Part shown: one piece after another, positions 24,043-32,736 of the stretch
Numbering within the stretch: position 1 is the stretch's first letter
Layout of the letters: each line of letters opens with the position of its first letter
Notes under the pieces: model-generated
Seen by the model: the letters and a program-made list of their open reading frames with translations, nothing else
Database searches by the model: none
Told to the model about the DNA's origin: nothing
Origin: Fibrobacter succinogenes
GTDB lineage: Bacteria > Fibrobacterota > Fibrobacteria > Fibrobacterales > Fibrobacteraceae
Assembly: GCA_902756345.1 (NCBI GenBank)
Contig: CACVQR010000001.1
Location: 332,371 to 396,370, forward strand
DNA length: 64,000 nt
Reading direction: 5' to 3'
Program-made: the position numbers and the translations under genes

Positions 24043-25907
24043 ACTTTTTCCATGATTTGTTTGGCGACGGATTCCCCGTCAATTTTCAAAAGCTTGAACA
24101 AGGCAGGAATTTCGCCCTGTTCCACAAAATGATCCGGCAGGCCAAAGCGCAACAAGCGCTTGCCTTCGAGTCCGAGATCTGCAATAAGTTCAGCCACGGC
24201 AGAACCGAAACCGCCCACCAGCGTGTTGTCTTCAAGCGTCACAATCACCTTGTGGGCGTCAAAGAGTTTGCGGTAAGCCTCGGTATCCAGCGGCTTGATA
24301 ACACGAGCATCCACGACCGTCGGGTTCTTTCCGTTTTCGCGGAGAACGGCAGCCGTCTTCTTGAGTTCGTTCGTCATAAATCCTGCACCCAGGAGCAAGA
24401 TGTCCTTGCCTTCTTCCAGAACCTTCGGGAGTTTCACGTCCACGGTTTCGGGAGCGGGTTTCAGGTGTTCTTCCAGTGCGGTCCCGCGCGGATATCGGAT
24501 TGCGACAGGGCCCTTCATGTCGATAGACGCGCGCACCATGTCGCGCAGTTCGTTTTCGTTGCTCGGCGCCAAGATGGTGATACCCGGCACCGTGCGCAAG
24601 AATGACAAGTCGAACGCGCCATGGTGGGTCGGGCCATCGGCACCGACCAGGCCCGCACGGTCAAGCACCATCACCACATGCAAGTTCTGCAAGGCAATGT
24701 CGTGCATAATCTGGTCGTAGGCGCGCTGCATAAAGCTCGAATAAATCGCGACCACCGGAACCACGCCGTCGCAGGCAAGACCCGAGGCAAACGTGAGCGC
24801 ATGTTCTTCGGCAATGCCCACGTCAATCACGCGGTCCGGAAGTTCCTTCGCCACAATATCCATACCGCAACCGGTAGGCATGGCTGCCGTAATGCCGATA
24901 ATGCGGTCATCCTTCTTCGCGAGTTCAAGCAACGTCTGCCCGAACACATGCGTGAGTGACGGGTTCGGCTTTCCCGGAGCAAGCGGAAGTCCGCTTTCAG
25001 GGTCGAAAGGTCCAATGCCGTGCCACTTGGTCGGGTTCTTCACGGCCGCATCAAGCCCGCGTCCCTTCTCGGTCAAGATATGCACCAAGCACGGGCCCGG
25101 CTGTTCCTTGACGCGCTGCAACAGCATAATCAGCTCGTTGATGTCGTGACCGTCGATCGGGCCAAAGTAACGAATGCCCAAATCTTCAAAGAAGCGTCCC
25201 GGCTTTACCGCAGTCTTCGCGGCGCGTTCCGCCTGCAGGAACAAGTCGCGGAAACGCGATCCCAAAATTCCCGGAAGGCGCTTCATCAGGCGGTCGAGGT
25301 CCGAACGCATCTTGTTGTAGACCGGGTCCGAAATCACGCGGTTCAGGTACTTGCTGAAGTTACCCACGTTCGGGGCGATGCTCATCTTGTTGTCATTCAA
25401 GATGATGGTCATGTTCTGCTTCGAAAGACCGGCATTGTTGATGGCTTCGTAAGCCATTCCGCCTGTCATGGAGCCGTCACCGATGACTGCGACCACGCTG
25501 TTCTTGCGCTTGAAGTGGTCGCGAGCCACGGCAAAGCCGAGGGCTGCAGAAATAGAGGTCGTCGCGTGTCCGGCGCCGTAGCAGTCGTACTCGCTTTCGT
25601 TCCTCTTCAAGAATCCGGAAATGCCTCCCTGCTGGCGAAGCGTCTCGAAACGGTCGAAACGTCCCGTCAAAAGCTTGTGCACGTAAGCTTGGTGCCCTAC
25701 GTCCCACACGATTTTATCGTCAGGAGCATTGAACACGTAATGCAAGGCAAGCGTCAGTTCCACGACACCCAGGCTAGAAGCCAGGTGACCGCCATGCTTC
25801 GCCACTTGACCGATGATGGTCTCGCGGATCTGCGACGCCAGGTGATAAAGCTCCTCGACAGAGCAATGCTTTATGTCCTGGGGGGACTTGATATTCTTAA
25901 GGTCCAT
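24039..25907 (-). CDS. dxs: 1-deoxy-D-xylulose-5-phosphate synthase
   Basis: This enzyme joins pyruvate and glyceraldehyde 3-phosphate, using thiamine diphosphate, in the first step of the MEP isoprenoid pathway. The N-terminal cofactor motif AVIGDGSMTGGMAYEAINNA is near residue 140, with the conserved His in WDVGHQAYVHKLLTGR near residue 70. The transketolase pyrimidine domain contains DVGIAEEHALTFASGLA and DRAGLVGADGPTHHGAFD. The 622-residue length is typical. The ATG overlaps the ispA stop (TAATG). Adjacency to ispA is common and supports precursor supply to prenyl chains. Confidence 0.97.
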   Translation of the reverse strand: MDLKNIKSPQDIKHCSVEELYHLASQIRETIIGQVAKHGGHLASSLGVVELTLALHYVFNAPDDKIVWDVGHQAYVHKLLTGRFDRFETLRQQGGISGFLKRNESEYDCYGAGHATTSISAALGFAVARDHFKRKNSVVAVIGDGSMTGGMAYEAINNAGLSKQNMTIILNDNKMSIAPNVGNFSKYLNRVISDPVYNKMRSDLDRLMKRLPGILGSRFRDLFLQAERAAKTAVKPGRFFEDLGIRYFGPIDGHDINELIMLLQRVKEQPGPCLVHILTEKGRGLDAAVKNPTKWHGIGPFDPESGLPLAPGKPNPSLTHVFGQTLLELAKKDDRIIGITAAMPTGCGMDIVAKELPDRVIDVGIAEEHALTFASGLACDGVVPVVAIYSSFMQRAYDQIMHDIALQNLHVVMVLDRAGLVGADGPTHHGAFDLSFLRTVPGITILAPSNENELRDMVRASIDMKGPVAIRYPRGTALEEHLKPAPETVDVKLPKVLEEGKDILLLGAGFMTNELKKTAAVLRENGKNPTVVDARVIKPLDTEAYRKLFDAHKVIVTLEDNTLVGGFGSAVAELIADLGLEGKRLLRFGLPDHFVEQGEIPALFKLLKIDGESVAKQIMEKV

Positions 25908-26794
25908 TAGTTAACCCTGGTAATGATGAATGCGGCAATGGAGCGCAGAATCGTGGTGTCGCACTTGAGGCCATCCAAAGCCTTGAGCGATTCCTCGTAC
26001 AGTTCGTGTGCACGCTCGCGGGACTTGTCGAGACCCACGAGAGCCGGGTATGTCGCCTTCCCCTTTTCGATGTCGGAACCGGCATCCTTGCCCAGTTCCT
26101 CGGTCGTAGAAACGATGTCCAGAATGTCGTCCACAATCTGGAATGCAAGGCCGATGGAACGGCCATAGTCGCGAATAGCCTCGATAGACTTGTCGTCGGC
26201 ACCGGCAAGCATCGCACCCACCTGGAGAGCCGCCTCGATGAGGGCCGCCGTCTTGTGGTAATGGATGTAATCGACCGTATCAAGGTCCACCTTCTTGCCT
26301 TCACACTCGATGTCGATCATTTCGCCACCGATAAGGCCGTAGGTGCTGAGCAGGTGCGCAAGCACTTCGATCGCCTTCGCATTGCCCGTCTTGCCCATCA
26401 GTTCAAAAGCCAAAACGCAAAGGGCATCGCCCGCCATGACGGCGGTGGCTTCGCCGAACTGCTTATGGCTCGTGGGCTTTCCGCGCCTAAAGTCATCGTT
26501 GTCGATGCAGGGCAGGTCATCGTGAATGAGGGAGAAGGTGTGAATCATTTCAAGGGCGCTCATGGCGTAGTCCACCGATTCGCCCTTGCCGCCGAACATG
26601 TCAAACGCAGCGCGAACAAGTGCCGGGCGGAGTCTCTTTCCACCGGCGAACATCGAATAACGCATCGCCTCGTGGAGCCTTTCCGGACGGTCGGCTACGG
26701 GCGGCAAAAATTCATCAAACTTCTTTTCCGCTTCTTTCGAGATGCGGGACAGGTAATCGAGGGCAACAGCCGCTTCTTTTTCAAGGGTTTCCAT
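25907..26794 (-). CDS. ispA: Farnesyl/geranylgeranyl diphosphate synthase
   Basis: This 295-residue short-chain prenyltransferase has its first aspartate-rich motif in LIHDDLPCIDNDDFRRGKP (DDxxxxD, about residue 85). The substrate-binding GGKRLRP is near residue 50 and the second motif is in FQIVDDILDIVS (DDxxD, about residue 225). Two residues between the Asp pairs in the first motif match the bacterial type II FPP synthase arrangement. I chose ATG 26794: the longer upstream frame includes an unrelated tail. It is the first gene of the isoprenoid operon. Confidence 0.93.
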   Translation of the reverse strand: METLEKEAAVALDYLSRISKEAEKKFDEFLPPVADRPERLHEAMRYSMFAGGKRLRPALVRAAFDMFGGKGESVDYAMSALEMIHTFSLIHDDLPCIDNDDFRRGKPTSHKQFGEATAVMAGDALCVLAFELMGKTGNAKAIEVLAHLLSTYGLIGGEMIDIECEGKKVDLDTVDYIHYHKTAALIEAALQVGAMLAGADDKSIEAIRDYGRSIGLAFQIVDDILDIVSTTEELGKDAGSDIEKGKATYPALVGLDKSRERAHELYEESLKALDGLKCDTTILRSIAAFIITRVN

Positions 26795-26877
26795 ATAACC
26801 CCAAAGATACTTAATTTCGTGATTGTATACAAGACTAAACAGAGCGAAACAAGCCCGCAAGATGCGAAAAAACACAT

Positions 26878-26904
26878 AAAAAACCGCCCTTTTAAGGCGG
26901 CTTT
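26878..26904 (-). terminator. Rho-independent terminator of the lipoprotein gene
   Basis: On the minus strand, GCCGCC and GGGCGG arms flank TTAAAA and are followed by six T. It lies 28 nt after the stop at 26932 and insulates the isoprenoid operon from the upstream pair. Confidence 0.8.
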
Positions 26905-26931
26905 TACTTGTAAGAAAATTGTATTTGTTCC

Positions 26932-28638
26932 TTAGAACAGAGCACCGTAAATCGTCACGTTGTCGATGTAGAATTCGGTGCCGTCCTGCGGGAAAATGTG
27001 GAGCTGCTTGACCAAGTATTTTACGCCACTCCAAGAGGTAAAGCAAGTTTCCGTCTTGGCGTTTCCGACACAGAGTTCTGCCGGGTTCACGTTAATGTGT
27101 TGCCATTTTTCAGTGATAGGCATCCAATCGGTAGCTGCCTTCAGGCTCTTGGTGTCATTGATGTAGTTTTCAAGCGAAAGGCGAATGTTGCCATCGCCCT
27201 TGACGTCGAACACGACGGAATCGATCGCGGAGAAATTCATCTCGTGTTCGAAGGTCGTTCCGACAAGCACCCAGGCGTAATCGTCATCGGCAAGCTTGTA
27301 TTCGCCATGGAACACCTTGGACTTGCGAGTCGAATCGTATACAATGCCGTCGGCCACGTTTTTCGCCAAAGGCGTAAGCGTCGTACCCTTGAAGAGTGCG
27401 TCCGTATTCACGTACCAACTCTTGATACCGTCTTCAAAGTCCTGCAGCACCATCACGGGGTTCGTGAACTTGGTACTGTACGGCTCGGCAATCGCCTTCC
27501 ATTCGGCATACAGGGTCTTTGCGCTATCCGGCATCACAAAGTAGATATCGAGCGAATCCCTTGCCGGCACGCTGGGCAACACATAAGAGCCCGCGTTATT
27601 TGTCTTGACCAACAAATCGAGGCCGTAAACGCCCACCCACAGGTATTCTTCACCGGTACGGAGCGTTACCTTGCTCGAAATAGAGGCAGTCGCTTCCAGG
27701 CGGAGCGTGTCGAGCTTCGCGAGGTCCTTGGCCTTGTAGACTTTGGAGTATGCAAATCCGTCCTTGGTAACCGTCAAGCGGTAATTGCCCGAGTCGGGCC
27801 ATTCCATTTCAAAACGGCCATTCTTGTCGGTACGCAGGTCAGATTCCACCATCGTGTTCTGCACGGCGTAATCCTCAACCTTGGCATCGGCGGCGCGCAG
27901 GGCGACCGTTGCATACGTTGCCGGAGTTCCGTCCTTGAGCAAAGCCAAGACCTGCAGCAGCTTTTCAGGTTCAACCGTATCTTCCGGAGTCGTATCTTCA
28001 GGGGCCGCGGTTTCGCGGTAATCCTGCATAATCGATTCCATCGGAGATACAAAGAGGTCCTTTTCGCCCAAGCTCTTGTCGAAGTCCTCGTTCACGAAGT
28101 ACAGCTGCAAGGAGTCATTGGCCGGAATAGACGAAAGCGCGAACCAACCGGATTCATCGGTCTTCACCAAGACATCGGTACCCACGATACCGACCCATAC
28201 CGTAGACGATCCTTCAGGAACATCCACGACACCGGTAAGCACGGCGGTCGGTTCGAGGCGCACGGTATCTGGCTTGAGCGAAACACCCGCTTCTGCAAAT
28301 TCATTGCGGGTCAAAACCCTGGAATAGGCCACACCGTCGCGAACCACCGTCAATCGATACTTGCCGTCAGCCGGGATTTCAACCTTGAAGTTGCCCTTTT
28401 CGTCGGCATAGGAATCCGCAATCACGAGGGCATTCACTTCGTCAGCGGACGATTCCTTATAGTCCACCTTACGGAGAGCCACAGTCGCATAAGATGCAGG
28501 CTGGCCATCAATAAGAGCAAGTCCGTTCGTAGTAATACTACCCGGACCACCAGCCACGTCATCCTTGTTATTGGAACAGGCAACCAAACCCGCTAACGAC
28601 AGCGAGAGCAAAGGCAAAAGAAAGAGCGATTTTCTCAT
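26932..28638 (-). CDS. Lipoprotein with two carboxypeptidase-regulatory-like repeats and a jelly-roll-like C-domain
   Basis: The lipobox LVAC is at residues 18-21. Two homologous modules follow: about 33-205 and 225-385. Each has (P)ASYATVALRKV- or TPATYATVALRAA-type starts, then YRLTVVRDGVAYSRV or YRLTVTKDGFAYSKV, and VWVGIVGTDVLVKTDESGWF or its counterpart. They resemble prealbumin-like CarboxypepD_reg beta-sandwiches. The C-terminal ~170 residues (VLQDFEDGIKSWYVN to FYIDNVTIYGA) look like a CBM11-type beta-sandwich found in glucan-binding proteins. It probably binds glycans at the cell surface. Its ATG overlaps the stop of the TIGR02147 gene (ATGA). Confidence 0.75.
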   Translation of the reverse strand: MRKSLFLLPLLSLSLAGLVACSNNKDDVAGGPGSITTNGLALIDGQPASYATVALRKVDYKESSADEVNALVIADSYADEKGNFKVEIPADGKYRLTVVRDGVAYSRVLTRNEFAEAGVSLKPDTVRLEPTAVLTGVVDVPEGSSTVWVGIVGTDVLVKTDESGWFALSSIPANDSLQLYFVNEDFDKSLGEKDLFVSPMESIMQDYRETAAPEDTTPEDTVEPEKLLQVLALLKDGTPATYATVALRAADAKVEDYAVQNTMVESDLRTDKNGRFEMEWPDSGNYRLTVTKDGFAYSKVYKAKDLAKLDTLRLEATASISSKVTLRTGEEYLWVGVYGLDLLVKTNNAGSYVLPSVPARDSLDIYFVMPDSAKTLYAEWKAIAEPYSTKFTNPVMVLQDFEDGIKSWYVNTDALFKGTTLTPLAKNVADGIVYDSTRKSKVFHGEYKLADDDYAWVLVGTTFEHEMNFSAIDSVVFDVKGDGNIRLSLENYINDTKSLKAATDWMPITEKWQHINVNPAELCVGNAKTETCFTSWSGVKYLVKQLHIFPQDGTEFYIDNVTIYGALF

Positions 28639-29477
28639 TTTTCTTTCTCCTTTTCCTTCAGGGGTTTGGTGAATGCCAAGGGGAACATCTGGATGTTCAA
28701 CTGGAATACAGTATCGTCATCCGTCCCTTCTTGGGATAAACGTAGTAAATCTTCGCGGAAAGCGTTAATCTTTTCGCGCAGGAGCTGGATATCGTCCATG
28801 CAAAAAGTCATGGTGACCGTGCTAATGTCCCTGAGGAACGGCTGGTGCCTGTCCAGGGATTCGTCGGCAAGGCGGATTGTTTCGTGCTGGAATGCACGTA
28901 CAGCCTGAGAACGCCAGTTCCCCCCCGTCGATACAAAGGTGTCGTTCACCTTCCAGTAGCCGTCGCGGTCGGTCGAAATCATGTTGAGGTCCGCAAGCAG
29001 CTTGACGGCGTCGCGGGCTTCTTTTTCGGTGATATTCGGGGTGCAGCTTTCGGCAAGCCCCTGGTAGTCGTCCTTGAACTTGCAAATGCCAATCACGGAA
29101 CGTATGGCATTGTAGTACCAGTGACGGTAGAATTCCAGTTCCTTCTTTTGCAACAACTTAAGAGAAACGCCCTTCAGGGCCTGCATGCGTTCGTAGTGTT
29201 GCAAGGCGTCGGCGTCGGTCTTGGCGCGGCCGAAATACACCATTTCAGCCCAATAGTCGGCTTCTTTGCCTTCAAGTTCGAAGAATTCCGCTGCGGGCTT
29301 AATCAGACTAAGGGGCAAGTGGATCTTGCCCTGCGATACGCGAAGAAGGTTGCCAGGATCAGCGCCCATCTTCATGGCCATGTAGCGCCACGAAATGACA
29401 GTCTTACGCTGCTTAAAATCCTCAAAAGCATCCCTCAACCATTCGCGATAGTCCGTATATTCAAAAATCTTCTTCAT
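28635..29477 (-). CDS. TIGR02147-family protein (Fibrobacter-type, DUF4423)
   Basis: The 280-residue cytoplasmic protein starts IFEYTDYREWLRDAFEDFK, followed by FEDFKQRKTVISWRYMAMKM and GNLLRVSQGKIHLPLS, the pattern of the TIGR02147 paralogous family. The N-terminal third could fold as a helix-turn-helix-like unit and the middle (LLADLNMISTDRDGYWKVND) looks like a winged helix. Function is not established; transcriptional regulation is plausible. The 4-bp overlap with the lipoprotein gene suggests a co-translated regulator/surface-protein pair. TATCTT lies 7 nt before the ATG. Confidence 0.85.
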   Translation of the reverse strand: MKKIFEYTDYREWLRDAFEDFKQRKTVISWRYMAMKMGADPGNLLRVSQGKIHLPLSLIKPAAEFFELEGKEADYWAEMVYFGRAKTDADALQHYERMQALKGVSLKLLQKKELEFYRHWYYNAIRSVIGICKFKDDYQGLAESCTPNITEKEARDAVKLLADLNMISTDRDGYWKVNDTFVSTGGNWRSQAVRAFQHETIRLADESLDRHQPFLRDISTVTMTFCMDDIQLLREKINAFREDLLRLSQEGTDDDTVFQLNIQMFPLAFTKPLKEKEKEK

Positions 29478-29523
29478 AACTATAAAGATAAATCATTGAC
29501 TATCAAAACCCTATGCCACAGAA

Positions 29524-30021
29524 TCAATCTCCGTTGTGGAAGTTTACAACGACTTTACAATCGGCATCACAGGTAGCCTCCCAACGGCATTCCGGCTTGT
29601 CCATTATGGACAAATCCTTGCAAATTCCGTCAAATTTGAGGATTTTGGGGTTTTCGGGGCTACGGCCGTAGGTGACCTTGTAGCTCAGTTCGCCGGCGCT
29701 AGAGGCCTGCACCGGCGGTTCGGCCATCAGGCGTGCCGTGAGCAAAATCACACACTCGTCCTTGCGGGGCATCAGGGTTTCATCTTCGCCCTCGGCCAAG
29801 ACCCAATGCATCTGGAGCGGCTTGAAGTCGACCTCGGGTTCGTGCTTGGCACAACCCGACAGGAGGAGAACAGATAAAACGAAGAGACAAAAAGCAACAA
29901 ATAAACGCAAAACTGGATCCTTCGACTTCGGGCTACGCCCTTCTCCACAAGGTGGATAACAGCCACTAAGGGACTCAGTCCCAAGTGTTGTATAGCTCAG
30001 GATGATACGTTTATTTTTCAT
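29524..30021 (-). CDS. Small lipoprotein of unknown function, start uncertain
   Basis: The mature region begins after the lipobox LLSGC in FCLFVLSVLLLSGCAKHEPE. The rest is about 105 residues with no recognised domain (MHWVLAEGEDETLMPRKD; paired Cys in the tail, CRWEATCDADC). The frame opens at ATG 30021, but residues 15-37 (SGCYPPCGEGRSPKSKDP) come from a dispersed repeat (29910..29945 and beyond). A TTG at 29910 would give a clean 20-residue lipoprotein signal and may be the true start. It lies between the TIGR02147 gene and a diguanylate cyclase gene. Confidence 0.6.
   Translation of the reverse strand: MKNKRIILSYTTLGTESLSGCYPPCGEGRSPKSKDPVLRLFVAFCLFVLSVLLLSGCAKHEPEVDFKPLQMHWVLAEGEDETLMPRKDECVILLTARLMAEPPVQASSAGELSYKVTYGRSPENPKILKFDGICKDLSIMDKPECRWEATCDADCKVVVNFHNGD
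29910..29945 (-). repeat. Partial dispersed repeat at the lipoprotein N-terminus
   Basis: The plus strand reads GGATCCTTCGACTTCGGGCT. Its complement resembles the CGAAGTCGAAGAATC repeat inside the M18 aminopeptidase gene (18041..18085). It is in frame with the open reading frame starting at 30021. Confidence 0.5.
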
Positions 30022-30053
30022 TTTTTCCGAATTCTGAATTCCGAATTCCGAAC

Positions 30054-31382
30054 TTACCTGGTATGGCGGAACGTTGCACTCGTGACGCGGTTACGGCCGT
30101 TTTCCTTAGAGGCGTAAAGGGCCTTGTCGGCGCGTTCGAACAGGCGCTTCGGGTCTTCGCCGGCGATCATTTCGGCAATACCGAAGGAGCAGGTAATCTT
30201 CTGCTGCTTGATCAGCTGCGAGTTCTCGATTGCCATACGGAGCTTTTCGGCAAGGAACTGGGCATTCTGGATCGGCGTATCGCCGCACAGAATCACGAAT
30301 TCTTCGCCACCCCAACGCACCAGGGCGTCGGTATTACGGATCTTGCTCTGGATGAGCTTGGCGAGGTTCACAAGGACTTCGTCGCCCACCATGTGGCCGT
30401 AAGTATCGTTCACATGCTTGAAATGGTCGATATCCAGAATCACGAAGGACACCGGACTGTCGTTCTTTTGCAGGTTTTCCTGTTCGCGCATGAGCACGCT
30501 GCTAAAGCCGGCACGGTTCAGGCAACCCGTAAGCGGGTCTTCCTTGCTGGACTTTTCGTATTCGCTCTTCTCGATTTCGAGGGCGCGCAAGTTCTTTTCA
30601 AGTTCTTCACGCTTCTTCTTGCTTGCCGTACGTTCGCGGCTGTAGTCAAAGAAGCGGATCATCAAAATCACGAAGAAGGTAATGAACCAGAGGGCCACGA
30701 GAGCCGTCGAAAGTTCAGCCTTCGAAATCTTCTTGCCCTTGAAGCAGAGGCCCTTGATTTCAAGCGTTCCGTAACCAAGCGGAGCATTCGTACCCGTTTG
30801 GATTTCAATCAGCGGAATGTTCGAAAGGTCGACCCTTGCGTTATGGACGTTAACACCGTTCTGGGCGACCCACCAGCTGGCCACGCGGAATTCCTGCGGA
30901 ACGAACACGGCCGGGTAGGTTTCTTCCAGCGGGAAGAATTCAATTTCGTTGAACTTAAGCGAAAGTTCATCGTCGGGGCGGGAGAACGTGCTGTCGTAGC
31001 CGCGCATGTAAAGACGTACGGTTCCTTCGCCACGGGGTTTCACCCATACAAAAATACTGTCGAACTTGGAGAGGTCCTTACCGCGGGTCTTGCCGTCACC
31101 CAAGAAAATCTTGACGCCCACATACGGGTAGGCGTAGCCTTCCTTCAGTTCGTAGTCCACGATAATGGAAGAATCGGTACGGGAAAGCTTTACAGCCGAC
31201 GCACCGCCATCTGCAGAGTCCGTCTCGGCAATAATATACGGATAGTCATGCAGGTACAAAGGCTCAATCACGTCTAGGCCATTCTGATGCGCAAAAAGTG
31301 CAATGACGGTGATTGCCAAAAGCACGAAAATCAGAATGTTCATCCTGAACAGAACGTATATCTTCTCAAGTATCCTAGACAT
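30054..31382 (-). CDS. Membrane diguanylate cyclase with a carbohydrate-binding-like periplasmic domain
   Basis: A membrane helix (about residues 13-31) is followed by a periplasmic region of about 190 residues, a second helix (about 228-246), a coiled-coil (KKREELEKNLRALEIEKSEY) and a GGDEF domain. The active site RWGGEEFVILCGD and metal-binding DIDHFKHVND are intact, so cyclic di-GMP synthesis is expected. The periplasmic part (SIFVWVKPRGEGTVRLYMRG ... LSNIPLIEIQ) resembles galactose-binding-type sandwiches of glycan-binding modules. Sensing of sugars or polymers is an inference. A TATATT lies 30 nt upstream of the ATG. Confidence 0.85.
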   Translation of the reverse strand: MSRILEKIYVLFRMNILIFVLLAITVIALFAHQNGLDVIEPLYLHDYPYIIAETDSADGGASAVKLSRTDSSIIVDYELKEGYAYPYVGVKIFLGDGKTRGKDLSKFDSIFVWVKPRGEGTVRLYMRGYDSTFSRPDDELSLKFNEIEFFPLEETYPAVFVPQEFRVASWWVAQNGVNVHNARVDLSNIPLIEIQTGTNAPLGYGTLEIKGLCFKGKKISKAELSTALVALWFITFFVILMIRFFDYSRERTASKKKREELEKNLRALEIEKSEYEKSSKEDPLTGCLNRAGFSSVLMREQENLQKNDSPVSFVILDIDHFKHVNDTYGHMVGDEVLVNLAKLIQSKIRNTDALVRWGGEEFVILCGDTPIQNAQFLAEKLRMAIENSQLIKQQKITCSFGIAEMIAGEDPKRLFERADKALYASKENGRNRVTSATFRHTR

Positions 31383-31483
31383 GGGAACTATCCTACCAAA
31401 ATCCTCAATTTAAATATACAAAAAAGACAAAAAAAGCAATAATCTCTGCAAAAAAGAGTGTTGATACTTACGCAATAATGCGC

Positions 31484-31519
31484 CAAAAAGGGTCTTTTGT
31501 ATGAAAAGAAGGACCCTTT
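31484..31519 (-). terminator. Rho-independent terminator of the esterase gene
   Basis: On the minus strand AAAGGGTCC pairs with GACCCTTT around an inner CTTTT/AAAAG pair, ending in a T run. It lies 11 nt past the stop at 31530 and separates it from the cyclase gene, whose start is 100 nt further. Confidence 0.7.
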
Positions 31520-31529
31520 GCACAAAAAA

Positions 31530-32630
31530 CTAGCGGGAAAGCCACCTTCCGAGGCGCCCGATCAGGGGTCGAACCGCCTTCGCCATGTCTTCGTGTGAAT
31601 GTATGTCGGGGTGTCCCAGGAGTCCCACATTCGCCGTCGTGAGCGTCATGAATTCCAGGTCGGACTTTCCGGCAGCCTTTTGGGCGTCATAAATCGCCTT
31701 GACAGTCGGGGTCAAGTCATCGTTAGGCCACACCTTGGTCGACAAAAGCAGGAACTTGACTCCCGGATGGGCCTTGCGGAGCTTGTCGAGAAGTTCGGCA
31801 TAGGCCTTCTTGAAGGCATCGTACTTTGCGTAAGGCGGGTTCCCCTGGAAATCGTTGATTCCAATGAAAAGGACTATGACCTGCGGATGGAAAGAGTCAA
31901 AATCGTAACGAATGGACTGCTCGGAAACACCGTTTGCAAGATCCCCCGGGGCTTCACCCGGTACTGTAAAGTCATACAAACGCGGAATCGGCCATTCCGG
32001 CACGATGTTGTCGTAATTGCGCACAAGTCCACGCCCGCTAAAGGCATTCACCTGGAAATCGGCCTTGTAACCATCGGCAATCAGGAATGCGAAACTCTTG
32101 GAAGCGTTCGTCTTTTCGAACACCAGGGATTCGTCCTGACCGTTCTGGCCTTCGTCGCCAAAGCCCACGGTAAACGAGTCGCCAATGAATTCAATGCGGC
32201 GGTTAGACGCCTTCGGAGGTTCGTCAAATTTGCCCGATTTGTCGGTGGCTACCCTATACAGGCGGACGCCGCCCGGATTGCTTTCGCTGATCTTGATGAG
32301 GCGATAAAGGTGCGGACCTGCACCGCCGGTCGTTTTTACTTTATACACATTCCGTGTGTTTGTTGTAAACACGGCAATCTCTCTTCCGTCTTCGTCGACA
32401 CGGAATCTGGCTTCACCTTCCAATTCAAATTCCAGCGACTTGGCCGCCGCCTTGAACTGCACCATGGCAGCCGGAGCACTTGTACGGCTATAAGCATTTC
32501 CATGTTCCCAGCGACCGCTGAACAACAGATTCTTAGAGAACTGATCCACGGAGACCTCCGCTCCAAACGAGAATGATGACATGAGGGCAAGGCCCGCCAA
32601 TGTCGAACAAATCCAATTCAAACAACGCAT
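31530..32630 (-). CDS. Secreted CE2-type acetyl esterase (jelly roll + SGNH hydrolase)
   Basis: After a signal peptide (LAGLALMSSFSFGA), an N-terminal beta-sandwich (about residues 25-140) precedes an SGNH hydrolase domain. The blocks are FIGDSFTVGFGDEGQ (nucleophile Ser, about residue 152), NAFSGRGLVRNY (oxyanion Gly), IGINDFQGNPP (Asn) and LLGHPDIHSHEDMA (Asp and His). This two-domain order with GDS-T-G is that of CE2 acetylxylan/acetylmannan esterases. It would remove O-acetyl groups from xylan or mannan to assist glycanases. The plus-strand cytochrome gene is divergent. Confidence 0.88.
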   Translation of the reverse strand: MRCLNWICSTLAGLALMSSFSFGAEVSVDQFSKNLLFSGRWEHGNAYSRTSAPAAMVQFKAAAKSLEFELEGEARFRVDEDGREIAVFTTNTRNVYKVKTTGGAGPHLYRLIKISESNPGGVRLYRVATDKSGKFDEPPKASNRRIEFIGDSFTVGFGDEGQNGQDESLVFEKTNASKSFAFLIADGYKADFQVNAFSGRGLVRNYDNIVPEWPIPRLYDFTVPGEAPGDLANGVSEQSIRYDFDSFHPQVIVLFIGINDFQGNPPYAKYDAFKKAYAELLDKLRKAHPGVKFLLLSTKVWPNDDLTPTVKAIYDAQKAAGKSDLEFMTLTTANVGLLGHPDIHSHEDMAKAVRPLIGRLGRWLSR

Positions 32631-32644
32631 AGGGGAATAGTAGT

Positions 32645-32722
32645 AAAAAGTTGGTAGAGCTTAGTTCGCAGAACTTAGAAGAGTTATCTAAGTTCTAAAA
32701 TCTAAGTTCTAAGATCTATTTT
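32645..32722. repeat. CTAAGTTCT-type low-complexity repeats
   Basis: The run AGCTTAGTTCGCAGAACTTA, AGTTATCTAAGTTC, TCTAAGTTCTAAGATC repeats degenerate 9-10 bp units. It occupies the promoter region between the divergent esterase and cytochrome genes. A short relative is at 56909..56920. Confidence 0.6.
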
Positions 32723-32736
32723 CTACATTGCTTTAC

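Noticed and set aside
22810..24132. 440-residue plus-strand frame
   Set aside because: Antisense to the SpoU methyltransferase gene, whose catalytic motifs are clear.
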